A stretch of 64,000 bases of DNA from Planctomycetota bacterium (GTDB taxonomy: Bacteria > Planctomycetota > Planctomycetia > Gemmatales > HRBIN36): contig JACTMY010000004.1 in the NCBI GenBank assembly GCA_014584395.1, forward strand, positions 154,593 to 218,592, in the 5' to 3' direction. This document shows, piece by piece, positions 1-8,952 of this stretch. The position numbers were made by a program, and so were the translations under genes. Below the pieces are notes generated by a model. That model searched no databases and was not told the DNA's origin. It saw only the letters and a list, made by a program, of their open reading frames with translations. The first letter of the stretch is position 1; each line of letters begins with the position of its first letter.

Positions 1-47
1 TCGGCTTGGCTTTTCCATTCTGGAGGAAGAATTCTGCGACAGAGCCG

Positions 48-76
48 TTGCTCAGACTGATGATCCTGTTCATAAT
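48..76 (+). promoter_or_regulatory. candidate promoter of the first Tad operon
   Basis: A -35-like TTGCTC (48-53) and a -10-like CATAAT (71-76) are separated by 17 bases. Transcription would start near 83, leaving a leader of about 160 bases before cpaE. The same TTGCTC -35 occurs ahead of the tRNA-Gly gene in this window. Apart from this element I see nothing in bases 1-242; they could also contain the end of an upstream gene whose frame I cannot fix. Pattern match only. Confidence 0.35.
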
Positions 77-242
77 GGATGGGGTTGTTCTCGCCGTTTC
101 CCGCCATGCGGACTCGCGGGCGCGTCTGTTGGCGTGCCGGTAGCAACCGCCGCTTCAAGGGGGAAATGGAGTTTGGGAAAGTGTTCGAAGAGAGTGGGCT
201 GATACCGATACGACATTCATCGCAACCAACCGGTACGACATC

Positions 243-1472
243 ATGATAGAAGCGCGACGATTAGCCATCTGTGATCCGTCCAATGCGACGCGCGAGCCGC
301 TGCGCAACTTGCTCCTGGGCATGGACGGCGTATCCCTGGAAGCGGAATCCAATCGCTACGAATATTTCAGCGACGTGGTGGAACAATATCAGCCTGACAC
401 CGCGATTATCTGCCTGGATACTGATCCGACGCGCGGCTTGCAACTGATCGCTCAATTGGCGCGCAGCGCCCCGCACATGGCGATTCTGGCCGTGAGTTCG
501 CGCTCCGATGGTCCGTTCATCTTGCAGACCCTGCGCACGGGAGCGCGCGAGTTTTTGCCCCAGCCGATCCAATTCGAAGAATTGCAAGCCGCCATCGACC
601 GGGTGCGGACGATGGTTCCCTCGCCGCCCGGCACGGAAATCAACGCCGCGGCGCCCGTGATGCCGCGGGTCTCCAGCCTGGCAACCTCGAAGATCATCGC
701 CATCGCCGGATCGCGGGGCGGCATTGGCTGCACCAGCATCGGCGTGAACCTGGCCTGCTGCTTGGCCCAGGACAAGGAAAACCGGGTGGTCTATGTCGAC
801 CTCGATCTGGCCCTCGGCGATTCCGACGTTACGCTCGACATCATTCCCAGCTACACGCTGGCCGACATCGCCATGAACATTCAGGAGATCGACCCCAAAT
901 TCCTGAAGGGAGCGCTCAGCCGGCATGAATCGGGGCTGTATCTGCTGCCCCATCCCATGCAACTCGACGACGTCGGCCTGATCCATGAAGAACATTTGCA
1001 GCGGTTGCTGGCCTTGCTGCGCACCGGGCATACGCACATTATCGTAGATTTGAGCAAGAGTTTCCGGCCGACGGATTTCACGGCCCTGCAAATGGCCGAC
1101 ATCATTCTCTTGGTCGCCCAACTGGAACTCACCAGCATCCGCAACTGCGTGCGGCTGCTTCAATCCATGGGCAACGTCGAGGGGCTCTCAGAGAAAATTT
1201 ATCTGCTCATGAACCGCGTCGGCGCGGACGACCAGGACATCAGCATCCAACGCGCCGAGGAAACAATTAGCCGCAGGGTCTTTTTCGTGATTCCCAACGA
1301 CAGCAAGGCGATGCTCAGTTCCCGCAACGTCGGAAAACCATTGATTCAATTTGCCCCGAAGTCGAAAGCATGCCAAGCTTTCATACAACTGGCGAACGTG
1401 TTGTCCGGGAAGGAAGAGATGCCTTCCAACGTCTATGTGAAGACCAAGAAGAAATCCGGTTGGTTTAGCTAA
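243..1472 (+). CDS. cpaE: CpaE/TadZ-like pilus assembly ATPase-family protein
   Basis: A 409-residue cytoplasmic protein of the ParA/MinD superfamily that in Tad systems places the pilus machine in the cell. The first ~125 residues resemble a response-regulator receiver domain (atypical receiver of TadZ/CpaE). The MinD-like domain follows from about residue 148. Its P-loop is degenerate: GSRGGIGCTS at 156-165, where ParA proteins have KGG and GKT, so both the signature lysine and the P-loop lysine are missing. The YVDLDLALGDSD segment corresponds to the Walker A' region of MinD. Followed 82 bases later by cpaF and then tadB and tadC, the canonical Tad order. No clear ribosome binding site precedes the ATG. 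The family call is firm; ATPase activity is doubtful given the P-loop. Confidence 0.88.
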   Translation: MIEARRLAICDPSNATREPLRNLLLGMDGVSLEAESNRYEYFSDVVEQYQPDTAIICLDTDPTRGLQLIAQLARSAPHMAILAVSSRSDGPFILQTLRTGAREFLPQPIQFEELQAAIDRVRTMVPSPPGTEINAAAPVMPRVSSLATSKIIAIAGSRGGIGCTSIGVNLACCLAQDKENRVVYVDLDLALGDSDVTLDIIPSYTLADIAMNIQEIDPKFLKGALSRHESGLYLLPHPMQLDDVGLIHEEHLQRLLALLRTGHTHIIVDLSKSFRPTDFTALQMADIILLVAQLELTSIRNCVRLLQSMGNVEGLSEKIYLLMNRVGADDQDISIQRAEETISRRVFFVIPNDSKAMLSSRNVGKPLIQFAPKSKACQAFIQLANVLSGKEEMPSNVYVKTKKKSGWFS

Positions 1473-1554
1473 GGAAATGGCTATAGGGGCCGACTCCTTG
1501 GGGGAGCGGTTCAAGGCTTGAAACCGAGGATGCACTAGCGAAAGAAGGCCGACC

Positions 1555-2997
1555 ATGTCCAAGTTTCCATCGCGTGGAGGCATGCCTCCCAGTCATTTGC
1601 CGGGTCTGACGTCGACCTCCTCCCCCTCCCTGCCCCCCGGGCGGACTTCGGGAGGCCTTCCCAACTTGCCCTCCCGCAGCATCAACACCAGCGGCACCTC
1701 CTTGGCCGCCGGCACCGCGAATAAAAGTTTTGACGACCTCAAACGCATCATTCACGGCAAGCTGGTCGAGAAACTCGATCTGTCCAAAGTCAGCGATTTG
1801 CAAGGCGATGTGCTGCGCCGCGAAATCCGCCTGGTCGTTGAACGCTTGTGCGACACGGAAAATCCCTTACTTAACCGCATGGAGCGCGAGCGCCTCATCG
1901 ACGAAGTGCTCGATGAAACCTTCGGCTTCGGGCCGCTCGAAATTCTGCTCAAGGACCCGACCATCAGCGATATCATGATCAACGGCCCGCATCGCATCTA
2001 CGTTGAGCGCCGCGGCAAGACCGAGAAGACCGACGTCAAGTTCCGCGACAATCAACACCTGTTGCAAATCATCGACCGCATCGTCTCGAAGGTGGGCCGG
2101 CGCGTCGACGAAACCACGCCCATGGCCGACGCCCGTTTGCCCGACGGCTCGCGCGTGAACGTCATCATTCCCCCCTTGGCCCTGGACGGCCCAGCGATGT
2201 CCATTCGCCGCTTTGGCTCGGTCCCCCTTAAACTCGAGGATTTGCTCAACTTCAACGCCTTCACCAAGGAAATGGCAATCCTCATGGAAGCCGCCATCAA
2301 GGCTCGGCTCAACATCATCATCAGCGGCGGCACCGGCAGCGGTAAGACGACTCTGCTCAACACCCTCTCCAGCTTCATCCCCGGCCACGAGCGCATCATC
2401 ACCATCGAGGACGCCGCGGAACTGCAGCTACAGCAGGAGCACGTGGTCCGGCTCGAAACGCGGCCGCCCAACATCGAGGGCAAAGGGCAAATCACCTGCC
2501 GCGACCTGGTGCGCAACGCCTTGCGCATGCGGCCCGAACGCATCATCATCGGCGAATGCCGCGGCGGCGAAGCGCTCGACATGCTCCAGGCCATGAACAC
2601 CGGCCACGAAGGCTCGATGACCACGCTGCACGCCAATAGCCCCCGCGACGCCTTGGCCCGCTTGGAAACCATGGTCATGATGGCGGGGTTCGAAATGCCG
2701 GTGAAAGCCATGCGGCAGCAAATCTCCTCGGCGGTGGACTTGATCATTCAAACCAATCGCCTCCAGGGAGGGCCGCGCAAAATCACCAGTGTGTCGGAAA
2801 TCGTTGGCATGGAACAGGAAATCATCGTCATGCAGGAAGTCTTCCGCTTCAAGCAAATGGGCATTGATCAAAACGGCCGCGCCTTCGGCCAGTTCGAATG
2901 CAGCGGCGTTCGACCCACGTTCTTGCCCAAGCTGGAAGCTGCGGGAATTAAGTTGCCATCGAATTTGTTCCAGGAGCGCATTCTACTTCGCGATTAA
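1555..2997 (+). CDS. cpaF: Tad pilus assembly/secretion ATPase CpaF (pilus TadA)
   Basis: A 480-residue hexameric secretion ATPase of the PilT/VirB11 superfamily that powers assembly of Flp-type pili at the inner membrane. Residues 1-60 are Pro/Ser/Thr-rich and probably disordered. An N-terminal helical domain follows, then the ATPase core with Walker [10 protein letters not shown] (258-266), the Asp box [11 protein letters not shown], Walker [14 protein letters not shown] and the His box [14 protein letters not shown]. All catalytic motifs are intact. An AAGAAGG-type ribosome binding site lies seven to ten bases before the ATG. tadB follows after 92 bases. The pilus name TadA must not be confused with the tRNA deaminase tadA at 41627-42142. 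Confidence 0.95.
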   Translation: MSKFPSRGGMPPSHLPGLTSTSSPSLPPGRTSGGLPNLPSRSINTSGTSLAAGTANKSFDDLKRIIHGKLVEKLDLSKVSDLQGDVLRREIRLVVERLCDTENPLLNRMERERLIDEVLDETFGFGPLEILLKDPTISDIMINGPHRIYVERRGKTEKTDVKFRDNQHLLQIIDRIVSKVGRRVDETTPMADARLPDGSRVNVIIPPLALDGPAMSIRRFGSVPLKLEDLLNFNAFTKEMAILMEAAIKARLNIIISGGTGSGKTTLLNTLSSFIPGHERIITIEDAAELQLQQEHVVRLETRPPNIEGKGQITCRDLVRNALRMRPERIIIGECRGGEALDMLQAMNTGHEGSMTTLHANSPRDALARLETMVMMAGFEMPVKAMRQQISSAVDLIIQTNRLQGGPRKITSVSEIVGMEQEIIVMQEVFRFKQMGIDQNGRAFGQFECSGVRPTFLPKLEAAGIKLPSNLFQERILLRD

Positions 2998-3089
2998 AAC
3001 ACCACGAAGAGGCGCGACGCCGCGGCTGCGGGAACCAGGACCGGCCAGCGTCGGCCACGCGATCCGCCTCGGACCCCAGGGGAGCCATC

Positions 3090-4076
3090 ATGCTCAATCT
3101 CCAAACATTGACCGACCCGTTGATTTTGATTCCCTTCCTTGCCTTTGCCTCGGCCGTGGCGTTGGTCTTGGCCGTGGGCTTCATCGCCAAGGGCAGGGTA
3201 AGCAGCGCCGAGAGCCGGCTCGAGATCTTCGCGCGCAAAAGCAGCAAGAATACCTCCTCCAGCCAATCCATCGAAATCTGGAAAGATGCGATGGAGCTCA
3301 ACAAGAAGTCGCTGGTGGAGCAGATCGCCCCGAACATTCCCTCGCTGGACCGCATCTTCGAGCAAGCGGAGGTGAACATCCGGCCGAGCGCCGTGATGGG
3401 CTTGTCCGCCTTGCTGTTCCTCGTGGCTTCTATCGCCAGCTACGCCGTGGGCGCGCCCGTGGCCGTGGCCTTGATCCCGGGCTTGATCTTCGGCATCGCT
3501 CCCTGGTGGTGGGTGTTTTACATGCGCAAGAAGCGGCTGGATAAATTCCAGGCGCAAATGCCCGACGCGATGGAATTGCTGGCCCGCGCCTTGCGCGCCG
3601 GTCAAAGCTTCCAGGCAGGCTTGCACATCATTGCCGAGGAAATGCCGCCGCCCATCGCCACGGAATTTGGCCGCGCTTATGAAGAGCAAAACTTGGGCGT
3701 TACCGTTGAAGACGCCCTTAAGGCCATGTGCGAACGCGTGCCCAACCTCGATCTGAAATTCTTCGTCACCAGCGTGCTCATTCAGCGTCAAACCGGCGGC
3801 GACTTGTCGGAAATTCTCGACAAGATCGGCTACGTCATCCGCGAACGGTTCAAGATTCTCGGCATGGTCCAAGCCCTTACCGGCGAAGGTCGTTTGAGCG
3901 GCAACGTTTTGATCGCATTGCCCTTCGTGATGTTGCTCGCGGTCATGCACATCAATTACGACTACGTCAAGGTGCTCTGGACCACGGAAACGGGCCAGCG
4001 GTGGTGCGTGTACGGTCTCATCATGCAGCTCATGGGAGCCTACGTCATTCGCCGTATCGTGAACATCAAGGTGTAA
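3090..4076 (+). CDS. tadB: Tad pilus platform protein TadB
   Basis: A 328-residue type II secretion F-domain membrane protein. Membrane segments are visible near residues 7-30, 95-145 (two segments ending in a WWWVFYMRKKR boundary), 270-290 and 305-322. The cytoplasmic F domain (about 150-265) has the family pattern with MPDAMELLARALRAGQSF and QRQTGGDLSEILDKIG. It would form, with TadC, the inner-membrane platform driven by CpaF. AGGGGAG lies six bases before the ATG. The 113 bases between it and tadC hold no gene. Confidence 0.92.
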   Translation: MLNLQTLTDPLILIPFLAFASAVALVLAVGFIAKGRVSSAESRLEIFARKSSKNTSSSQSIEIWKDAMELNKKSLVEQIAPNIPSLDRIFEQAEVNIRPSAVMGLSALLFLVASIASYAVGAPVAVALIPGLIFGIAPWWWVFYMRKKRLDKFQAQMPDAMELLARALRAGQSFQAGLHIIAEEMPPPIATEFGRAYEEQNLGVTVEDALKAMCERVPNLDLKFFVTSVLIQRQTGGDLSEILDKIGYVIRERFKILGMVQALTGEGRLSGNVLIALPFVMLLAVMHINYDYVKVLWTTETGQRWCVYGLIMQLMGAYVIRRIVNIKV

Positions 4077-4189
4077 CCACCAGGCAACATCGAATGGGTC
4101 GTCGTCGGCCCAATCCCATGGAAGGAAAAACGTCAGCTCGCAGGCCCAAGGAAACACATCAAAGTAGATCAAGTTGAGGAGCCTTGCTC

Positions 4190-5167
4190 ATGGATACATC
4201 GCTATTTAGTGACCTGTTACCCGTGGTGGTGGCCTTTGTCTTGCCCCTCGGGCTGCTCTTTTTGGTCCTGACCCTCTTCTCGAAGCGGAATACTCAGGCG
4301 GAAGAACGGTTGGCCCGCTTGAATCGGCCCGTTTCAATGATGGATATCGAACCGCCTTCGTCTGGTGGATTGGACCACAAGATGAAGGACATCATCGACC
4401 GCTTTTCAGGTCTGGCCAAACCTCTGCAACCAAAATCGGAATTTGAAGTTTCCCAGCTTCGCCAAAGACTCGCCAATGGAGGGTTCCGCTCGGAAAAGGC
4501 TGTCCAGGTCTATTTGGGCATTCGTTTTGCCTCGATGTTGCTGGGCTTTGCCGTGCTGGCCTCCCTGATCCCGGTCTATTGGACGGGGAACGTCATGGAC
4601 CTTTTCCAAGGGGGAGCTGGAATCATCCTGTCCGTAACCCTGGCTTTGGGGTTGTTCGCCCCGGAATGGATTCTCAGTTACATCATCTCCAAGCGAAAAG
4701 AAGCGATTTTTTTGGCTTTGCCCGATGTTCTTGATCTGATGGTGGTTTGCGTCGAATCTGGGCTAGGTTTGGACGCCGCCATGCGGAAAGTTTGCGAAGA
4801 AATGAAGGACCATCACCCCGTAATTACCGAAGAAATAAATATAGCGAACTTCCAGCTTCAGATGGGGCGTCCCAAACGGGATGTATTGCATGACTTGGGG
4901 GTTCGCACCGGCGTGGATGACATGAGAAGCTTGGCAGCCGTGTTAATTCAGGCCGACCGTTTTGGGTCAAGCGTGGCTCAGGCGTTGCGCGTGCAATCCG
5001 ATTCTTTGCGAACTCGGCGCCGCCAAATTGCCGAAGAAAAAGCAGCCAAGACGGCGGTCAAACTGATTTTCCCGCTCGTGTTGTTCATCTTCCCGGGTAT
5101 TTTCATCGTGTTAGCGGGACCCGCGGCGATCCAAATCCAGGAACAGCTCCTGGGGACGCCCATGTAA
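4190..5167 (+). CDS. tadC: Tad pilus platform protein TadC
   Basis: A 325-residue type II secretion F-domain membrane protein, partner of TadB. Membrane segments lie near residues 10-32, 105-127, 140-162 and 295-318, and the F domain holds LPDVLDLMVVCVESGLGLD. The ATG at 4190 is preferred over an in-frame TTG at 4184 because TTGAGGAG at 4174-4181 is 8-9 bases from the ATG but too close to the TTG. Its last residues are hydrophobic, as usual for TadC. Codon use is slightly less G+C-rich than in the genes before it. Confidence 0.92.
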   Translation: MDTSLFSDLLPVVVAFVLPLGLLFLVLTLFSKRNTQAEERLARLNRPVSMMDIEPPSSGGLDHKMKDIIDRFSGLAKPLQPKSEFEVSQLRQRLANGGFRSEKAVQVYLGIRFASMLLGFAVLASLIPVYWTGNVMDLFQGGAGIILSVTLALGLFAPEWILSYIISKRKEAIFLALPDVLDLMVVCVESGLGLDAAMRKVCEEMKDHHPVITEEINIANFQLQMGRPKRDVLHDLGVRTGVDDMRSLAAVLIQADRFGSSVAQALRVQSDSLRTRRRQIAEEKAAKTAVKLIFPLVLFIFPGIFIVLAGPAAIQIQEQLLGTPM

Positions 5168-5244
5168 GCGGTTGATCAGGAGATCAGCCCGATATAGTCC
5201 GCGACGCTCCGACGGACGCGGTGCCATGTGAACTCAAGCACACT

Positions 5245-5280
5245 CCGCCAGTTGGGGCAAACATGAGGTTTGCCCGGCGG
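5245..5280 (+). other. intergenic hairpin between tadC and the lipoprotein gene
   Basis: An 8-bp perfect stem, GGGCAAAC (5255-5262) with GTTTGCCC (5268-5275), has a 5-base loop and is extended by an outer 5-bp stem CCGCC (5245-5249) with GGCGG (5276-5280) across a 5-base bulge. No T-run follows, so it is not a typical terminator. It could stabilise or attenuate the mRNA between the two genes. Its presence argues against starting the lipoprotein further upstream at 5221. Confidence 0.55.
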
Positions 5281-5313
5281 TCAGTGGGAGACAATCAAGG
5301 AGGATTGGTGATC

Positions 5314-5949
5314 ATGACCCTCAAGTCCAAGAATGCCATCCTGGCGGGCGTGTTGGCGACCGGGATGGTCTCCTTAACCGGTTGCGTGGGAACCTACAGC
5401 GACATCGTCGATCCCTGCTATCCGGATCGATACAACTGCATGGCCCGGGAAACGGTCATTGTGCCGCAAACCACCATGGCCGAGAATGGCACGGCCTTGG
5501 AACAAACCGTTTACAATTACCACTTCCGTGAAGGCAGCGATGAATTGCTGCCTGGCGGGAAATCGCTGCTGATTCGCCTGGCGCGCCGCCGTCCCCAACC
5601 GGACACGCGCATCTATGTGCAAGCGACCAATGATGAATCTGTGCTGGGGAATCGCAATCTAGAAGAAATCGGCGCTAAGCGAAAGGAACTCAACGAAAAG
5701 CGGGTTGCCGCAGTGGCCGAGTTCCTCAAGGCCATTCGTCCCGACGTGGGCTTCACGATCGCCGTGCATGACCCGAGCAAGATCGGCATCTTCTCTGAAG
5801 AAGCTCGCTCCGCCATTAGCGACATGCACAGTTCCGCGACCGGCAACATGCAGCTTCAAGGGCCTGGAGGTGTTGCCGCGGGCGGCGGTGGCGGCGGCGA
5901 ACAGGGCGGTGGCGGACAAGGCGGCGGTGGTGGTGGAGCGCCTCGCTAA
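5314..5949 (+). CDS. Tad-locus lipoprotein with OmpA/CpaD-like domain and Gly-rich tail
   Basis: A 211-residue exported lipoprotein. The signal peptide ends in the lipobox LTGC near residue 24. The middle (about 70-175) looks like an OmpA-family or CpaD-like alpha/beta domain, with FREGSDELLPGGKSLLIRL and an Asn/Arg-rich ERxxAV-like helix. The tail is a run of Gly with Gln, ending GGGGGGAPR. The ATG at 5314 is chosen because AAGGAGG (5297-5303) is 10 bases upstream; GTG at 5308 is also possible. The second Tad segment holds a protein of the same plan at 18928-19545, which suggests both serve the outer-membrane part of the pilus. CpaD function is an inference. Confidence 0.7.
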   Translation: MTLKSKNAILAGVLATGMVSLTGCVGTYSDIVDPCYPDRYNCMARETVIVPQTTMAENGTALEQTVYNYHFREGSDELLPGGKSLLIRLARRRPQPDTRIYVQATNDESVLGNRNLEEIGAKRKELNEKRVAAVAEFLKAIRPDVGFTIAVHDPSKIGIFSEEARSAISDMHSSATGNMQLQGPGGVAAGGGGGGEQGGGGQGGGGGGAPR

Positions 5950-5986
5950 AAGCCAAGGACTTTTACGTCAATCAAAATATTCCTAT

Positions 5987-6024
5987 GCCCCGTGCGGAAA
6001 TTTCGCGCGGGGCTGTGTTTTTTT
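5987..6024 (+). terminator. rho-independent terminator after the lipoprotein gene
   Basis: A 10-bp stem, GCCCCGTGCG (5987-5996) with CGCGCGGGGC (6004-6013), contains one G-T wobble and a 7-base loop, and is followed by TGTG and seven Ts. It would end the cpaE-cpaF-tadB-tadC-lipoprotein transcript, so the next genes probably have their own promoter. Confidence 0.82.
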
Positions 6025-6071
6025 CAAAATATGTTATGATGGTGAGGTAGGATGTTAATGGGGAGTTCCAC

Positions 6072-6365
6072 ATGAAGATAAAGCAGTTATGGTTTGGTTG
6101 GCTGGTCCTTGGCTTGCTATTACTAGCGCCGCCACGCTGGCCAGCCGCCGAACTCATCGCTTCTCATCGGTCCTCTTCCTCGTCGGTGACGATGAACCCT
6201 GTAGCCGTCATGAGTCTTTATGGAGGCTTTTGGGATTGGTGGGATGACACCAAACAGTGGTTCTCTCAACAAGCTTCGAATCGCACCCGCGTCGTCCAAT
6301 TTGGATTGGCGGGAATGGTGATTGCGCTTTTTATCCTTTGGAGTGCCAGTCAGCGGAAGCGATAA
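6072..6365 (+). CDS. small membrane protein in the Tad locus, unknown role
   Basis: A 97-residue protein I do not recognise. An N-terminal hydrophobic stretch (about 7-22, LVLGLLLLAPP) looks like a signal peptide or membrane anchor. A Trp-rich linker (WDWWDDTKQWF, about 54-64) follows, then a second hydrophobic segment (about 77-92) ending in SQRKR, which places the C terminus in the cytoplasm by the positive-inside rule. ATGTTATGATGG between the terminator and the gene could hold a -10. It lies 101 bases ahead of the AAA ATPase gene on the same strand and may be co-transcribed with it. It lacks the Glu+5 and hydrophobic features of an Flp prepilin. Confidence 0.5.
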   Translation: MKIKQLWFGWLVLGLLLLAPPRWPAAELIASHRSSSSSVTMNPVAVMSLYGGFWDWWDDTKQWFSQQASNRTRVVQFGLAGMVIALFILWSASQRKR

Positions 6366-6466
6366 TCCTAATCGCGGAAGAATGATCCGAGCAGTGATCC
6401 TTCAACGCGCCTAGTCCTGGGCCTTTTGACGATACCCGCAGCAGCAACTTTAGATGGGCCGATGTC

Positions 6467-7855
6467 ATGTCACAATTCAATTCCCGCAACGCCGTTTCCC
6501 TGGCCGCACTCGCTAACAAAAACGCCATGATGGATTGGGATACCTCCGACATGCCGGAGGCGCCATCCACGCCGGAAACCCTGAAAGAGGCGGGCCTCAC
6601 TCTCAGCTTTCTCAATGACATGTTGTTGCGGTCGCTGCTTATTCGCGGCACCATGCTGGGAATCGACCTGTGCAAACTGTTGTGCTTACCCTTCCGCGTT
6701 CTGCAAGATTCGCTTGAATTTCTGAAGGCCGAAAAGTGCATCGAAGTGACGGGCGGCGACTTGATCGGCCAGGTCTCCTATCGGTTCACGCTCACAGATT
6801 TGGGCCGCACGCGCGCCCAGGCAGCGTTCAAAATGTGCAGTTACATCGGCCCCGCGCCGGTGCCGCTCGAAGATTACGTCGAGCAGGCCTACCGCCAGGC
6901 GGTCACGGGCATCCATTGCACCCCGGAAACTCTGCGCATCAGTTTCACTCACTTGGTTGTGCCCGACGACCTGTTCATGGCCATTGGTCCCGCCGTCGTC
7001 AGCGGCAAGTCCATCTTCATCTATGGCCCGCCCGGCAACGGCAAAACGGCCATGGCCACGGCCATCGGCGACTTCATGAACCGCAGCGGCGGGTCGATCT
7101 ACGTCCCCTATTCCTTCCATGCCGACGGCGGCATCGTCACCGTCTACGATCCCACCATTCACCAACTCGCCGATGACCCGGCCAATGAGCGAATCGACGA
7201 CAACGAAGCCACGATTCGCCGCCTGCTCAACACCAACACGGTTGATGCGCGCTGGGTCCGCATTCGCCGGCCGGTCGTGATCACGGGTGGTGAATTGAAC
7301 CTGGACATGCTCGACTTGCGCTACAATACCGACGCCAACTTCTACCAGGCGCCGCTGCACGTCAAAGCCAATGGCGGCGTCTTCCTCATCGACGATTTCG
7401 GCCGGCAATTGGTCAGCCCCAAGGAGTTGCTCAATCGTTGGATTCTGCCCCTGGAAAACCGCCACGATTACCTGACCCTGGCCACAGGCAAGAAGATCGA
7501 AGTCCCCTTTGAACAGCTCATCATCTTCTCCACGAATTTGGATCCCAAGGACCTGGTCGATGACGCCTTCTTGCGGCGTATTCGCCACAAAGTGGCCATC
7601 AACGCTCCCGCCCGGGAAGTCTATACCAAAATCTTTGAGATGAACTGCAAGCGGCTGGGCATGAACTCCAGTCCCGAGGCCATCGATTACCTCTATGACC
7701 GGTATTACGACCGGGGTCGGTCGCCGCGTGCCAGCGATTGTCGAGATTTATTGGAGATTGTGCAGGCGATTTGCCGATATAGAAAACAGCCTGTGCGCCT
7801 GACGCCGCAACTCGTTGCGGAAGCCGCTGGACAGTTCATCGCCGAATTTCAATAA
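6467..7855 (+). CDS. winged-helix AAA+ ATPase in the Tad locus
   Basis: A 462-residue cytoplasmic ATPase. Residues 35-125 look like a winged-helix domain (LTLSFLNDMLLRSLLIRGTM, then RFTLTDLGRTRAQ). The AAA+ domain has Walker A GPPGNGKTAMA (about 187-197), Walker B GGVFLIDDFGRQ (about 303-314), a sensor 1 Asn (IFSTNLDP) and an arginine-finger-like FLRRIRHKV. The C-terminal lid is helical. It resembles proteins loosely called ATPases with chaperone activity. The exact role is not known to me. Sitting between tadC/lipoprotein and a TPR lipoprotein, it may remodel or regulate the pilus machine, or control its expression through the N-terminal domain. Confidence 0.75.
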   Translation: MSQFNSRNAVSLAALANKNAMMDWDTSDMPEAPSTPETLKEAGLTLSFLNDMLLRSLLIRGTMLGIDLCKLLCLPFRVLQDSLEFLKAEKCIEVTGGDLIGQVSYRFTLTDLGRTRAQAAFKMCSYIGPAPVPLEDYVEQAYRQAVTGIHCTPETLRISFTHLVVPDDLFMAIGPAVVSGKSIFIYGPPGNGKTAMATAIGDFMNRSGGSIYVPYSFHADGGIVTVYDPTIHQLADDPANERIDDNEATIRRLLNTNTVDARWVRIRRPVVITGGELNLDMLDLRYNTDANFYQAPLHVKANGGVFLIDDFGRQLVSPKELLNRWILPLENRHDYLTLATGKKIEVPFEQLIIFSTNLDPKDLVDDAFLRRIRHKVAINAPAREVYTKIFEMNCKRLGMNSSPEAIDYLYDRYYDRGRSPRASDCRDLLEIVQAICRYRKQPVRLTPQLVAEAAGQFIAEFQ

Positions 7856-8077
7856 AGCTCGGTGGACTGGGGCAATGGGGGAAGCCAGCCCGGCGGCGAA
7901 CCTTGGTGAAACGCATTACTCCTTCCACAAACGGTGTGGACCGCATTTACCAGTCGCGCCAGGCCACGGCTGGACCGTGGGATCGCGCGGCAGCGATGAG
8001 GTTACTCAAGTCCAAGCGCAGCGCCCTACCACGATCCACGAGACCAGTCGATCAGCCATGCAATAGGCCAAACGGCC

Positions 8078-8944
8078 ATGGGGGCAAGGATGCGCCGGCA
8101 ATGGGTGGGAATGGTGTTATTGAGCGGCTTGGCCTTCTCCCTGGGGTGCACCCGGCATCAAACGCTCGTGCCCCCGAATATGAATCTCGGGCCGGAGTAT
8201 CAGTCCAGCACAACTAACACGGCCACCTCCGTCATTCCCGATCTGCCCGGCAAGCCCAAGACGCCCCAGGCCAGCACTTGCATCGCGTTCGGCGACTGGA
8301 TGATCACCGCTGGCGACAACGCCCGCAATCACGCCCACAAGGCGGCCTCCGACGAACAACGGCAGCAATTCCTCGATCAGTCCAGCCGCTGTTACGAAAA
8401 CGCCAAGCAGCTATATCATCAGGCCCTCAAGCTCGACGCCAAGGATATGCGCGCTTATCTTGGATTGGCCAAGCTAGCCCAGTATGAAAAGCGTTTTGAC
8501 CAGGCCAATGAGCACTATCAACGCGTGCTCAAGGAATACCCCAAGGACGCTTCTATTTGGTTCGAATACGGGCTGTGTCTGGCCAAGCAGAAACAGTGGA
8601 ATGAGTCTTTGGAATGCATGCAAAAGGCGTGTCAACTGGACGGCAAGAACACGAATTATACCTCGCAATATGCTTGGGCCTTGGCTCGCGTCGGACGCTT
8701 CGAGGAAAGTTGGAACCTATTCCGCGGCCTCTACGGCGATGGCCCGGCTTACCTCCGAGTCGCCCAGATGGCCATGCACCTCGGTCAATGGGATAAGAGC
8801 AAACACTTTGCTCAATTAGCGCTTCAAATCGATCCTGAATTGGCGCAGGCTCGCGAATTGCTCATTCATTTGAACAATCCGGCCGCGCAAGCCGAAGCGC
8901 AGTCCGCCATTCAGCAGATTCAATACGTTCCACCACCCCATTAA
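8078..8944 (+). CDS. TPR lipoprotein, TadD-like
   Basis: A 288-residue exported lipoprotein. The signal peptide ends in the lipobox SLGC near residue 24. Residues 105-275 contain about four or five tetratricopeptide repeats (for example LYHQALKLDAKDMRAYLGLAKLA split across two repeats, and YQRVLKEYPKDASIWFEYG). TadD proteins of Tad loci have this architecture and act in assembly of the outer-membrane secretin; that role is inferred from position. The start may instead be ATG at 8090. The 222 bases before it hold no gene. A second TPR lipoprotein is at 19608-20630. Confidence 0.75.
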   Translation: MGARMRRQWVGMVLLSGLAFSLGCTRHQTLVPPNMNLGPEYQSSTTNTATSVIPDLPGKPKTPQASTCIAFGDWMITAGDNARNHAHKAASDEQRQQFLDQSSRCYENAKQLYHQALKLDAKDMRAYLGLAKLAQYEKRFDQANEHYQRVLKEYPKDASIWFEYGLCLAKQKQWNESLECMQKACQLDGKNTNYTSQYAWALARVGRFEESWNLFRGLYGDGPAYLRVAQMAMHLGQWDKSKHFAQLALQIDPELAQARELLIHLNNPAAQAEAQSAIQQIQYVPPPH

Positions 8945-8952
8945 TGCCGGGG

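Noticed and set aside
6072..6365. Idea that the 97-residue membrane protein is the Flp pilin
   Set aside because: It lacks a prepilin cleavage motif followed by a hydrophobic stretch with Glu at +5.
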